Assembly: GCF_000346465.2 (NCBI RefSeq)
Contig: NC_034009.1
Span: 2,287,487-2,351,486 of the forward strand
Reading direction: 5' to 3'
DNA from: Prunus persica
Taxonomy: Eukaryota; Streptophyta; Magnoliopsida; Rosales; Rosaceae
Length of the DNA stretch: 64,000 bases
Both the position numbers and the translations under genes were made by a program. Under the pieces are notes generated by a model. That model saw only the letters and a program-made list of their open reading frames with translations, did no database searches and was not told where the DNA came from. Shown here piece by piece: positions 10,568 to 23,599 of the stretch; position 1 is the first letter of the stretch; each line of letters opens with the position of its first letter.

Positions 10568-11980
10568 GTAAACAATGTGACAAATTCTTAAATGATATTA
10601 GTTTTCCTGATAATTATGAAGTTAGAATGAAACTATGAAAACTGTGAAATAATGTCCAAAGCAAAGGTTCCACGTTCAAACTTGGCCAAATCAAACGTTG
10701 ACTTGGCAATATGTGCAAAAAACCAATGTCTATATGTCCAATATTTTCATTTCCACGTTAGTTTCATTTCCATTTTCATGAAACTGGAAGGCTTTGTGGC
10801 ATCATTTTTTCTAGCCCAAAGAAATTGAAGTCAATATTTAAAATATCAACTACATATTCATGCATCAATCAATTTGCGTTTACCATGAAATTAGTCAAAC
10901 TTGTGAAGCTGTAAGTTCCAAAATTTTCCTCACAAAATTTCCACACGATAAATAAGGAAGAAAATGTACAGAAATACAAGTAGCGTGCGCCTTCTACGCA
11001 TGACCCATATCTTTCTTTTGGGATTTCAAAATCAGCACACTGCTGCACACAGGATTAGTCAAATTATTAACGGCGGATATGAAAAATGGCCACAAAAAGA
11101 AAAGAAGTAATTAAAAAGCTATGTATTGTTGTTCCATGTTTATATGTTTGTAGCTGTGAATGTGATGCATGTGATCTTCAAGACACACCTTTTAGTTCTT
11201 TTTTTTCTTTTTTTTTTAAACACACATGTATGTTTAAATAATTATACCCAAGATAAAGGCCTTCGTATCATCACTTGTTTAATTGCCTCATGTTTATGGA
11301 CACTTGGAAGTGCTTCGCATATGCCAGTTGAATAAAATAATCTGTCTAGTTTGAAATATATTTGTATAGAAAATGTAAACACATACTTTAAAATTATATA
11401 GGCTTAAGCCCTTTAAGTAGAGAAAAACTTAGTTGCAACGGGAATAGTATGTGGTAGTGTTATCACGCGTATCATAGTTTGGTTGAGAAAATAGTGTTAT
11501 CCTCATTTCATGGAAGTTTTTCCCCTTAAAGTGAGTTTATAGTTCTACGGTTCTAAAAAATGATAAATAATTAGCATATCCCAGTTTCCTCTCTTTGTCT
11601 ATTAACAAGGTAAGCATATATGTTGGAAATTTGATCACTATAGCGCCAGTCAAAGAAAAACTGCCAGCCAAATATATAGCGTGTTCAGGTTGAGAGCACA
11701 TTTTTCTTTCTCCTTGCCAAACCGCCAACCTTTTTTTATAATTCCACAAAGTATAATGGATCACCACAACTACATTAGTCAGGCTACAGTGCACAAAACT
11801 GGATTATGTATATTTTTTTTAATCGAGATAACCGGATTTCATTCAATAATTAACCAATATAATACAACGAAAAGAAGGAAAAAGATGTACAAGCTTGGCC
11901 TATGTAAAGAGCCTTTGGCGTAAAAAAAACCCCAACAGATGATAAGGTCTTTTCTATAATAGCAAGGAATAAATCAACTT
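10568..11980. other. Intergenic, no gene recognised
   Basis: AT-rich sequence between the Harbinger element and the U2-like fragment. I see no conserved coding block. Around 11818-11860 the plus strand reads (on minus) as a 3' end followed by an A-rich tail, possibly part of a retrotransposed transcript joined to the U2 fragment. Confidence 0.45.
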
Positions 11981-12020
11981 TTACACTTGATCTTAGCCAA
12001 AGGCCGAGAAATGAAGGTGT
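11981..12020 (-). pseudogene. U2 snRNA 5' fragment
   Basis: On the minus strand the segment reads TTTCTCGGCC-TTTGGCTAAGATCAAGTG, matching the 5' ~35 nt of spliceosomal U2 snRNA, including the region just before the branch-point recognition loop, with one missing T. The match stops after AAGTGTA, and no Sm site or stem-loops III/IV follow. No plant USE/TATA snRNA promoter is obvious upstream. It is a truncated pseudogene, plausibly made by reverse transcription with template switching. Sequence further along the minus strand ends in an A-rich tail. Confidence 0.65.
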
Positions 12021-12235
12021 GGAAAATAAATCAAATTTTATGTAATGAACAGAGTAAATGAATGTACAAATTACTTGTAACATTGTTACAAGAAAAACCG
12101 AAAATAAATCTATGTGGGTACTATTTTGTATATCATATTATTCTTCCAAGTTCAACCAGAAAACTTCAAGTTTCAAGTCTCCAAAATTTGAAGTAACGTA
12201 CACGGTACTCCACCAGGTGTTTGATGATATCAATA

Positions 12236-12541
12236 TCATTTATGGTTGGTAGCCACACCAAATGGAACCATGAGACGGGGGTAAGCAGAAGCATGGTGAG
12301 ACAAGCCATGGCCTGCGTAGTTCTTGACCTTGAGTGGGCAGCCCGATCCGCCAGTGCCGGGGATGTAGGTGCACTTGGAGGACTCGGAAGGAGGCAGATC
12401 ACCTCTCGGAAGAGACTGGAAGTTCATGAGTTCATGCTTCATAAGCCTCGCTTCAGCATAGAGAATTCTGCCAGCCTTGGGTTGTACATGCAGAAGACAC
12501 AGAAGCAGCAGCGCAGCCAAAGCAAAGTGGACAAGCCCCAT
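12236..12541 (-). CDS. Small secreted cysteine-containing peptide precursor (second family member)
   Basis: A 101-residue intronless protein starting at 12541. It has a clear signal peptide (MGLVHFALAALLLLCLL, cleavage near PKAG at about residue 24), a variable basic region, then RGDLPPSESSKCTYIPGTGG and GCPLK. The PP[ST]...S[RK]C..IPG......CP motif is shared with the 5677-5892 gene on the opposite strand. This one has a longer C-terminal tail rich in His and Pro. A TATA box lies at 12611-12618 (minus AGCTATAAAT), about 70 bp upstream of the start, with no competing ATG. Likely secreted to the apoplast; the function is unknown. An unspliced intron near the C-terminus cannot be excluded. Confidence 0.72.
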   Translation of the reverse strand: MGLVHFALAALLLLCLLHVQPKAGRILYAEARLMKHELMNFQSLPRGDLPPSESSKCTYIPGTGGSGCPLKVKNYAGHGLSHHASAYPRLMVPFGVATNHK

Positions 12542-12610
12542 AATATTTTTGTTAGGTGCAGTGATATTAAGATATAAACGTATGCATAAACTTCATGAGG
12601 GAGTTATGGT

Positions 12611-12618
12611 ATTTATAG
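12611..12618 (-). promoter_or_regulatory. TATA box of the second secreted-peptide gene
   Basis: Minus-strand CTATAAAT, about 30 bp upstream of the likely transcription start and 70 bp upstream of the start codon. Confidence 0.65.
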
Positions 12619-12679
12619 CTGAAACCTCTGAGAAACTTTGGTATTATTTTATTAGTGATTTGGAGGAATTTGACTGTTG

Positions 12680-13660
12680 ACTAATGGGTGGTGGGTTTGT
12701 TTAAAACCATTCTTTTCGTATCCAAGTAGAGTTCAATAAAATTGAATAGGTTATCTAAGCAATTAAATAAGCTTAAGGGAGAAAGATTTGAACTCAATCC
12801 CAAGGTTTTGCTTTCCACTTTCCTTTTCATAGGGGTATTTTATGTGCGTAATTTCAATAATGCAATTTATACCATATTTATTAACAGCTCATGAATGTAT
12901 GCAGGATTCAACTGTATTAGAGAGATGATCAGTAAGGTGATCAGTAAATATGGTCCAAATAGTAACACTCATATTATATTGATGATTTGAAATATGGGAT
13001 ATACTATAATGTTACGGGTCCTTCAGGATTAAGAATTGTGTTTCTTTCCCTTCACGTATCTTAATTCATCGATTTATTTATGTAAACAAATTGTTAATGA
13101 TATCTGAATATTGTCCAAATTGTTTCCTTCAATGTTTTAATGGTACAGGGAAAGTTCCTGGGACTTGACACTTACGGGTTCCCATTATGCATAAGCGGAC
13201 AAAATATGCGTCCATGGTATGGTGAGAAGAATATTCTGAAGTCATCCATTACGATAGGCAAATCCAAATTCCAAATGGGACTTCTCTCTCCCCAATACCC
13301 AAAACACATAAAAACACTGGTAGGAAATCAAATAAAAAAAGATTGTGTCGAACTCCAATAAAAAACCTTCTCTGCATTTCTTGAGAAGTTAACACAGCGG
13401 TGATGGGCCAAAAGTAATAAAGTTAAAATTTCAAAAAGCCTGCTACAGCCATGAACCATGAAAACCCCAGGCTAAATCAAAGCTTCATTTCTAACTTATG
13501 AAAAGGATGGAAGAAACACTCTTTACAAAATGTTTTCTTCTGAAAAGATTACAACCTCACTCCAAATGTAACGACCCAACAATTTCCTCAAGTACATTAT
13601 TACAACGGACAGCAACCCACTAATTTGTGGGCAGGCTCCGTCGCTCATTCTCTTCGCTAA
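12680..13660. other. Intergenic and TRAF1 3' UTR
   Basis: No separate gene recognised. The right-hand part (about 13400-13669) is probably the 3' untranslated region of the minus-strand TRAF1-type gene, though the cleavage site is not identifiable with certainty. Confidence 0.45.
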
Positions 13661-13669
13661 CCGTCCTCT

Positions 13670-16600
13670 TCACTGACCATTTGAAGGCCGGAATACAGTG
13701 TACCCATTCACCCCACATGCCATGTTCGAATATTCAGGACTGTAGTAGGGGTAGCCCTCAGATTCTGTGTTCCTCATGCCAAGTACAGATAGATCAGAAT
13801 TTGCCATCGGCCACTGGTTAGGAATTAACCCATCAATCTGCCCATTCACATAAGGTGGCGGACCAGCTTGTGGAGTAAATTCCCTAAGTGATTCGAAATG
13901 TCCCCCTAAAGTGTAGCCCCTCTGGAACCCATCATCTTGGTAACTCCGTGTCCGCTCAAACCTACAAGAGCTGGTTGCAGACCCCATGTCGCTAGACATG
14001 CCCAAATCACCGGGGTAAGAAAACTGCCGATTTAAGTGGGTTGGCCCATTGCTGAAGGGGTGGAAGACTGAGCTTCCTCTAGCAGGTCCAAAGCCATGCT
14101 CATCATCAAGCAAATCATTGATGATATCAAGGTGAGGGAATTCATCGGGCGATACACCTTGGGTCTGGCGCCCAGATGTACAGGCTGGGAACTCAGTGGA
14201 CAAATGTTCCTGTGGCCTGCCATGTAAAGGCGGTTTGTAGAAGTCAAAATTTTGATCATGAAGCAAGGAGGAAGGATCGTAATTCATGCCTTTGATCGAT
14301 TCCCTTTGAGAACTCTCCATCCATTGGGGTCCATTATGCAACGCATCCCGGGTTACCATCCCAAACGAAAAACCTGATTTAACTGAGCTTGGGTCCATCA
14401 TTTCAGAGCTCTGAGGTAAGAACATTGGGGCAGAAACCAAGGCTGGTGACTGTGAGTATACTGGGGATGGGTTCACTCCTGAGCTTGGAGAGTTATGCGT
14501 CATACCAGTTGAACCTGAAGCTGCATGGTTACCCAAAATGGCATTTCTATATGACTGGGGAACATAACTATGAGTTGCTGGTGATGGGTCAGGACCCAAC
14601 CGGCCAGCTGCACTTACTGAACGAGCAAGCAGAGGAGCTGTTTGAACAATAGGCACAACAGCAGAAGTAGGCCTGGGACCAGGAACCAGAGGAGCACTGG
14701 AAGGCCTAGACACCACAGGCACTTGCTGTGCCATGGCTTTTTCAGCTGGTTTTGGAGTTGTAGCCTTCTGAGTCTCAGGTTTGGACACACCGTTATTCTG
14801 GGATGTAGTAGTCAAAGGTGTCACTCTATCAGTATGCTGTGCACTGATTGAGGATCCCTTCCTAAGTGGAACAGAATCTATAACAGCACTACTCTGGCAC
14901 TCTGACTTCGGTTGACCAGTCAAGGGCACAATTTTAGGTGGGCTTCCAGGTGAGGATGTTACTGCCGATGTCTTCTCTTTCAACGGTCTTTCCAAATCAA
15001 CCTGATCCTTGATACTCAATTTTTTCTGCAGTGAAACAACTTCTTCCTCCTATAACATGAAATGCAAACAACAGTTGTGTCACACTCGTGGAAAATAAGA
15101 AATTAACAAAATCGCAAGTTATGACGATAAATGTAGCTTTCCGATGTGTTAAAGAGTATGGGTGGCAAGGAATAATGACAATTGTGCAAATACAATAGGA
15201 AATATTGGGGACTGTACGACCCTTGAACCAATTATGCAGTTAGAAACACGAGATAGAATAAGTAAACAGTAGGGTCCAGTGGTGAAGGCCAACAACAGCA
15301 AGGCAATCTTCGAGTCATGGAAGACCACAAAACATTAAAGGAAAGAAATTCTCACCTTCTTAACAACATGCTGCTCCAGCCACTTAATCCGATCGTGCAA
15401 TGAATGAACAGCGGGCTCAGACTCAGATTCACGCACCTTATTACTACTTCCAGAAACATCATTCAGAAATCCTGCATCAGCTACAGGTCCAGAAGGCTGA
15501 TTATCCATCTCATTTGGCCAATTATTCCCATCACTTGTTGCCTTACCACGCTGATGTTTCCCCCTGCAATTTTGAATTCAGGAAAATGATAATGTACCTT
15601 GTATGATAACAGTTGCACAGCAAGAAATGCGAGCTGTATTTACCTGCTAGGTGATTTTTGGTTTTTGTAATTAGAAAAGGAGTTTCCCTTATATGGCCCA
15701 TTCATTACCACTGATGGGACTGAGTCAGTGGAACATGTTGAGGAACTATCATCCATCACAGATGGGCTCTTTCTTTCAGATACTCCATTTTGCACAGATG
15801 ACAGCCCACTAATTCCACTGCTGCTGGCTTCTGTGGGAGGATGGACTTCTGATGTATCAGTGTCCCAATTTATTGGACCAGCATCTCTGTCTTCAGAATC
15901 AGGCTGAGGTACTTCAGTAACACCATCCACTGAATCAGACACATCAGATACATCATCCAGTGTTTCTGGCTTTTCAAGCTCAGGTTGCTCCTCATGCCTT
16001 GTGTAATCTTTCATTTCCTCAGTGGGGTTTTCTTCTTCTTGTTTCTCTTGTACTGGTATATCGGGCCTTTCCTCCCTTCCTTTGTCTTTCCCCTTCCGGT
16101 TATTCCTCTTCTGTTTAGCCTGTAGAAAAGAAGCAAGGGATGCCTGTCGGAATCAAAGGGGAAAATGAGGAATTATCATTTTTGACAAACTTTCGAACCT
16201 ACCAACCCCATTCCCCTCAATGCAGTGGTTTCAGTTTGAACAAACGTTTAACAGAAATGTTGCATTTGAATATTAGTTTATCTATTTCCACCGTAGAGCA
16301 GGGAAAAGCTTTTCTTAACCCAGTTTTTCACCTATCTTAAGGACCAAAATAAGATAGTAGAAAGTAAGACTAGTATAAAAGGGATCCCTGGTTGCAATAT
16401 TGTTTTCAAAGTCTAACAAATAAATATAAACACCCCATACTTAGTAAAACACCAGAGAGTGCACTGCAGGAACAAAATAAAGCCAAAAGATACATTGTTC
16501 TGATCAGAATCCATGCATAATAACTGAGGCAATATTCGCAAAAAATATGCATTCCAACCAAGGCTAATAGAAAAGGCTACAAATAACTCTTCTAAAACAG

Positions 16601-19600
16601 ATTTGCCTTTTTTTAAAATATCCATTTGGTGAGTTTAGATGAGAGCACAGGACTTAAGATGTCATTAACAAATACTGCTGATAACTGTTGAGGGAACATT
16701 TCATAAGACTCAACTACTGAATCACATTAACAGGCCAGTTGGCAGTATCATAATACTCTAAACTGAACCAAACCTGTTTTTTCTTTGACTTCTTTTCCTT
16801 TTCAGTTGCTCCTCGTTTTGCCTTTTGCTCACTTTCAGCCTGCCATGCTGCCTCTTCCTCACGGATGAGTTCCTCTTGCCTCTTCAATGCAACAGATTCA
16901 TGATAGGCAACTTCAATTTTATTGCTGCACGTAAAAAGGACAAAGAATACACCATTAATAAAATTAGACACATAAATATGATAAACCATTCATACTGTTA
17001 TCTACAAAAGTGATAATTCATCACTCGAAGTGACATTCAAACGACTACAACAAAATGGCTAACTTCATTAGAAAGCTGGCTAACTCCAGCTTTAATGTTG
17101 ATGACACAGAAAAAATACTCAACAGTAAGTATACTAATTCACCAACAATGGAGAACCACATCTTACTGCTCTTTTGTAGTTTACAATACTTGAGAAATGA
17201 CAACCAGGTTATAGTCAGGAACCTACAATCCCTTATCCAAAGTAGGTTATGGTCTAAATTATGTCATTTTCAATTCCACTCCCCAGGCACCAGCTTAACT
17301 CAACGTACACAAAACGTATTCTTGAAAGAAATTAGTGGCCATAACTCCACCTATTTCACTTTCTGTAGTCCCAGGAACCACAATCCCTGGATTAAAAAAA
17401 TGGCATGCCATTTACTGTGGAAGCAAATATACAAAAGATAGTTTGCTAAGAACAAAATACTAGGAATCCATATCCATTATCAACCACATTTCACAAACAG
17501 ATAATTCATTAACCATAACTCCCCCTGCACACTGCGCGAAACATATTTGCAATATTATGAAGCGGGATTCACAACTAATTTAGTAAAAAGAAGACCAAGG
17601 GCAATAACAAGAAATACTGTGGGACAATACTCAATAATTATACAAGCGAGAAAAACACATATTTGAGCTTAAGAGGATACCTGAAAATATGGGCAAGCAC
17701 AAATATTTCCACAGTCCTACGACCCAATTCCGTAAGACGTCTTTCATCTCGCTCGATAGAATCTTTGTTGAAGTCCTCTCCAGAATTTCCATCCTGCAGA
17801 AAAACCAGAATGGTTATTCAAAGATCAGGCAAAACTAATCAAATTCCATAAGTATCTCAGCCTTCCTTTTTCAATCACAATGATAATGCATTACATATCC
17901 TCAACAACAATTAGTAGGATATTTAGTAAATTAGTCATAAAAATTTTCCACCCCATTAAGGTTGTAAAAGTCCTAATAGAATCCTTCTAAATCACTAAAA
18001 CACCAGAATATATAGATCTTTACCCTTGTGAACAAAATTTGACTAAAACAAAGGGCTGGAACTTCCCATTAGGAGGGGTGGGGGCCTTCATATTATTGGC
18101 GACTATACAGTCCATAGGCCGTAGTAAGTTAACCAGTTAATCAGTAACTGAACAGTGAACAATGGCACTAGACATGAAGATAAACTAAACTAATAAATTA
18201 ATAAGAGAATATAACGGTGTTTGAAGTATTGATAAATCCAAAAGCATTGAGGTGAAGCATAATTCACAGTAAGTATTGTGAAAACAAAGGGTAGAAATTT
18301 TTCCTTTGTTTCGTCAAAAGGTAAACAAAACTTTAAACCAAAATACCAGGTTAACAAGAACTTAGTTTATATGCAGACTATCTTTTGTACCCCGATACTG
18401 ATTCCCAAAGTCCTTGACATGAATGAAACTGGAATAGTTGACAAATCAATTAAATCAATAAGCACAAACATCACCACGTAATATATAAAAAGAAAGGATG
18501 TAATCCCCTATACCACACAACCAACAATAGGGACTTAAATGCATCCGAAAAACCAATCCACACTTCACTGCTCAACATAGGATGTTAGCAACTCACTTTT
18601 GTACGATTTTGAGGACCCTTCTCATCTTTTGGAGGTAATGGTTCCATGGCAGCCCTCTCAAGTAGCAATAGCACATCATCCACCAATACAAACACATCTT
18701 TCTCCAAACGAACAATTGGTGCTGGCATTTCTTCAGCCTCCAATAGTTTCACCCTACCTTTCTTGGATTTAGTTTGGCCTTCAAGAGCCTTCAAACCACT
18801 ATACAATGAATCCATTACCAATGTAGATGTGACTTCTTTCTCAATGAAAAAATGCTTAACGACTACTTTCAGGACTGCATCCATCTTCTCCCTGGACATA
18901 CGGCGCCTAGCATTTTGTTCAATACCTAACCAGAAGGAGCGAAAGCTGCAACCATATCAAAAGAAATGTTACTATAAAATAGACAATGTTTAACCAGTAA
19001 GCTAAGAAAAACATTTGTACAAACAGAAGAGAATGCATGCATGTATACATACATGTGCATCTGTATGCTTACATTACAAACACATGCACCCAAGTCAACA
19101 TGTTAATGGAAGTCCAGAAGATACAGCAAAAATGCCATTACATTCATGGTAATTCATATTTATAGGAACCGCACAAGAACTGTAAAAGAAAGCTTTCAAT
19201 ACATCATGTCTTCCCAAGATAAGGCATTGTATAACCAATCCTAATCGTGATCATTTCAACTGTATTATTTAAGCTGTAGCATGATAAGAAAGTTCCAAAG
19301 CAAAGATATACCTTGTCCATCTAGCTTTATCCTCTATCAACTTTCCAAGTTTGCTTCTTCTCTCTTCCACAAAACGACGACAGATTTGCTCTACATTTGT
19401 CAAGTATACCCTAACAAGTTCTCTCCTATATTGACAGTCAAGGCAGCGGAATGGCCGGTCTGCTTTCTCCCTATGAAACCAAGAAGCAAAGAAATATAAT
19501 TCTTGCAAAGACGAATAAAGTGCATGGCAAATTAAAACACAGAAAGTAACATATAAAGTTACCCAAACAATATGCAGACACCCAAACCAAAAGGTGTGAT

Positions 19601-21972
19601 TTTTTAATGAAGAACTTTGCAATCAAAAGCTGGAATTTAAAATAAATAAAAGAAAGGCCACCAGAAGAGAGTGCCCTTCAAAATCATAACAGATGAGAAA
19701 GTCTGATTTATAAACATTAAAAATAAAAATAAAAATAAAAAAGACAGTAAGAAGAGGATCCCTTCAATATCACCACCAGAGATGCAGTGCTATCCTTAAC
19801 TACAACGTATCCTTTAAATCGAATACTATAACTTATGTAAAACAAAATCGGGCCATGGTGAGACTTAATTATGATAGTTTTTCCCATGTAGAAGTCAGAA
19901 ATAAAACATCGGTGCTCCAGTAAAAAATTTATACATAAAACAACCATCACCTGATCACTTGAACTTGAGCCTTTATTATAAGAGTGTCAGCATCAATGAA
20001 CCCATCTAATACTTTTGACAGCTCCATAAATTTTTTCCACCCCCAGTCATGCTCTTTCTTCCAAAATCGATGTAATGTATCTGCAAAAAAATTGCATTTT
20101 CTGAAAAGTGGTAATGAATAAAATTGAAAGCCCACTAAAACTAAAACATTGATGAACCAACCAACCAGAATATTTCGACTTCTTAGGATCTTTATTTACC
20201 ACAGCTATTGTAAACTGTGCAAAATGACTCCAACCTGTTAGAAATACAAACAATAAATGCTATAATTACACCACGAGAAGAAAAAAAACCAAGAAAATCG
20301 ATCATCAGAACTCCAACAAATTAAATATAGCACACCTGGAAGAAGTTTGTCATGATTAGCTACACAAAGAAACAAAGAGAGATGATTGCAAACATCACAA
20401 CCCTGGGGATAGATTAGAATATACCTGCCAAGTAACAAAAAGTTTAAAATTCACATCTTAAAATGGCTGTTTAAGCAAGCCATATGCTTTCATCGGCAAT
20501 TAGGCACCAAACTTAAAGGGCAACTTTTTTGCAAGCGTGTATACATAATTCTCAAACTAAAAAACCTGTGCAACCTTTCAGAAAGGCATTTTTGCTAAAT
20601 GCTGTTTTGTGGGTGCAAATGGAATCTGTTATTAACTAAAAAGAGTACTACTTTTCTATAAATAATATATAAAAGAAATTATAAGGGAGACTTTTTTTTA
20701 TTTATTTTTTTTAATTATTTAATAGAAACGATTGTATTAATAATCAAGAGGACAAGCTGAAATTTTGTATTGATAAGGGAGAATATTCATACCCCGAAAG
20801 ATAAAATTTTGGGTCTCAAATAGAACCCCCATAACTAAAATCAAATAGCATGTCAATCACATGCATGATTAAGAATAAGGAAGAGGAAACATAATGTACA
20901 AAATACAAAACATAATATACTCGTTACACAAAAGGGCTGATGGATTTTCATTCTTTTTCAATTTGATGTTTTTCAGATTTTTTTTCATTCTATTTGACAT
21001 AAGTTAAAAATTGGACTTTAATTGTTAACAGACTCAAACACAGTGACTAAAATCGGAAAATTAAAACCACAGTGACCAAATGTGTTTTCAGGTCAAAACA
21101 CAGTGACCAAAAATGTGTTTTACCCTAAATATACAAGTGTCTCCATATACTAACACAGTTGGTGCAAAATGCTGATACAAATGCATAAAAATTTACAGAT
21201 TCCATAATGGATAAACTTGCAGCATGTAAGTTGAATATGGAAACCATAACCAAGAAAACAAAATTCATAACAAGAAACTTTTTCTGTGCTGAACATCTAC
21301 GCTGTATGGCAAATAATCATGTTCAGAGTTTCATACCATTTGTAGCCGCCAACCTCAAAGGCATTACTACGAAGTTCTCTTTTGTTAATCTGAGAAAATT
21401 TCTCTATCTTCCATGTATATTTTCCATATAACTCAGACGGTTTGGGCCCTATAAAGAAGTAAGATAGGTTTGTGAACATTTAGCAAAATAATCATAATAA
21501 AATTTGAGAGCAGAAGCACTCCCTAGTATAGATGATATGGAAAATATACAGTAAAAATTATTTCTTGTAATGGATTAAATGAAGATTAAATTCTCACTCC
21601 ATGTGGGTGTGATAGGCAAGTCAGAAATGCAATACACCAAAGGAAAAATGAAAGCAACATATAGAATCAGTAATTTGGGGAAATATAACATAGTATGAAA
21701 CTAATTCCATGCAGAGATGAGCACTCAAAAGCATTTTCTGAACTGAATCCCGCTCTATTTTCAAAATAACACACCTCACAACGTGTTTCAAGTAGAAAAG
21801 AAAACATAAAGCGGAACAGGTGTACTTATGAAAATATTGAAATTTCAAATATTTAAAAATTCATATGGAACAAATTCTCCAGCCCTTTTTTTGTCAAACC
21901 AAGCAAAGCATTGGCAAATGTAGTTAAGAGGTAAGTAAATCAATTAAATAAGCACACACACACACACACACA

Positions 21973-22006
<34 letters not shown>

Positions 22007-22553
22007 GTCTCTCTAGGACAGCCAAATTGACCTCCCACTTGAGGTGATTTGGATAAACACCCAAGAGAACTTCTACAACATTTTCACACAAGGTTAATAA
22101 ACTTCAAGAAAAATGGTTAGACATATCCTCTTTTGATGATGCAACATGTGCATAAAAACTTAAATATGACCAAGGCAAATGTATTTGAAAGAAAATAGCA
22201 AAATCACTTGTAAAGAAACCATAAAACATTGGCAGCTACATTTCACACAATCCAAATCCAAGTACATATCATTCTTTTTATGCATTGAGTTCCACAAACC
22301 TGGTATTTGATTGAGAAAAAAAAAAAAGGAACACACAAAACAAGGCATTTAGCATATAGTGAATAAAAATTATACCACCGTCGTCGTCGTCATCAGAGTC
22401 CCAATAAGGGGGCGAAGTAGATGGGGTTCCATTTTCCACCTGCTCAGAGGACCGCCATTCAGCTAAGGCTTCCCCAGACAGGCAGCGCTGCCCACTTGAA
22501 ATCCCCTCCATAGACCTTCCCACTCCAGACTCTTCACTAGAAATCCCAGCCAT
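13670..22553 (-). CDS. TRAF1: MATH/TRAF-domain adaptor, TRAF1a/TRAF1b (MUSE14/MUSE13) type
   Basis: Twelve coding exons on minus: 22553-22376, 21448-21337, 20424-20336, 20234-20166, 20080-19951, 19470-19312, 18945-18597, 17793-17681, 16924-16774, 16119-15644, 15563-15356, 15049-13670. All introns are GT-AG. The lengths sum to 3414 nt, an exact multiple of three (1137 aa). The N-terminus carries [18 protein letters not shown], then a MATH domain (residues ~60-190: [51 protein letters not shown]). A central helical region and a Lys/Glu-rich coiled coil ([18 protein letters not shown]...EKKSKKK) follow, then a long Ser/Pro-rich tail with a conserved [17 protein letters not shown] motif. In Arabidopsis these adaptors link SCF(CPR1) to NLR immune-receptor turnover and help regulate ATG6/ATG13 in autophagy. 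Two Arabidopsis paralogues exist; I cannot tell which is closer. Confidence 0.93.
21953..22002. repeat. Compound (AC)n(CT)n microsatellite in TRAF1 intron
   Basis: About 11 AC units followed by about 14 CT units inside the first coding intron of the TRAF1-type gene. Confidence 0.9.
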
Positions 22554-23437
22554 TTCCCACTCCAAGATTCCTGTCCTCACACTCCTTCAACCTTGCTCAC
22601 TAGATAAGAAAAACAACCCGCCAACAAAAAATTTATCAACATTAGGATTTCAAACCCCAATCACATGAAAAAAGAAATGTGCACACTACAAGCCATTTTC
22701 CTGGTACCCAATCACACCATAATGCTAAAAACCCAATAATAAAATGTCGATTACATCCCAAAGATACATGCATCACAACTTTTTGATTTCAAGGGTAAAT
22801 TGTAACAAGTTAAAATTGACAAATTGAAAAACCCTTCTGTCCGGACTGGTTGCTAGTAAATGCAAGGAGAAGACCTTAAAATTTATAATAATAATAAATT
22901 ATTTAATTGGGACCTGACTGAACAAATTTCTCAACTCCACTGACTAATTAGCTAAGATGATGACAGTTCTACAGCAATCAAGAATCAAAACGACATAGAA
23001 CGCAAGAAATAAGAAACTTAATTTCAACTTTTTTTTCCATGATTTTCTCTGGAACCAAACAGCTTATCAGTTACCATTCCCTAAACCAAAAACCCACATC
23101 AGAAAAACCAAATATCAATAAACCCTAAAACGGAACTTCAAATACTTGAAGAAACCAAGCTGAATTAAAACCAAAAAGATTGAAAGCAAAAAATTCTTTA
23201 ATCAAAAACCCTAAAAAGTCAGAACCATTTTGATGAACCCAATTGCAGGAGACTCAAGCCCAATATAAACCCACAATAATCTGAACCAATAGAACTAAGA
23301 TCGCGGATAATCAATCACCTTTAAACGCGATCAAATAGAAACCCTATTGAAACACAGAGGCGAAAATAAAAATTAAAGAAGAAATACAAAACGGAATCTC
23401 GTAAAGGACATCATATAGATCGAATAGTAATACGAAC

Positions 23438-23509
23438 CTGCAACGAAGACCAGAGCTTATTCACAATGGCCAACGGAAGCTCTGAGATTCTAGAGAGAGA
23501 GGAAGAAAA

Positions 23510-23560
<51 letters not shown>
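23438..23560 (-). other. 5' untranslated exon of the TRAF1-type gene
   Basis: On minus a pyrimidine-rich leader (a long TC run) ends at GTTGCAG|GTTCGT at 23438, a plausible donor. It pairs with the acceptor TATCTAG before 22599, so the leader intron is about 840 bp and the second exon carries 46 nt of leader before the ATG. The upstream edge is approximate. Confidence 0.6.
23519..23559. repeat. (GA)n microsatellite in the TRAF1 leader
   Basis: About 20 GA units on plus, equal to (TC)n in the transcript leader. Such TC runs are common near plant start sites and may affect transcription. Confidence 0.9.
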
Positions 23561-23563
<3 letters not shown>

Positions 23564-23599
23564 CGAAGGAGCAGCAGAGAGAGATAGAATTGAGCAAAG

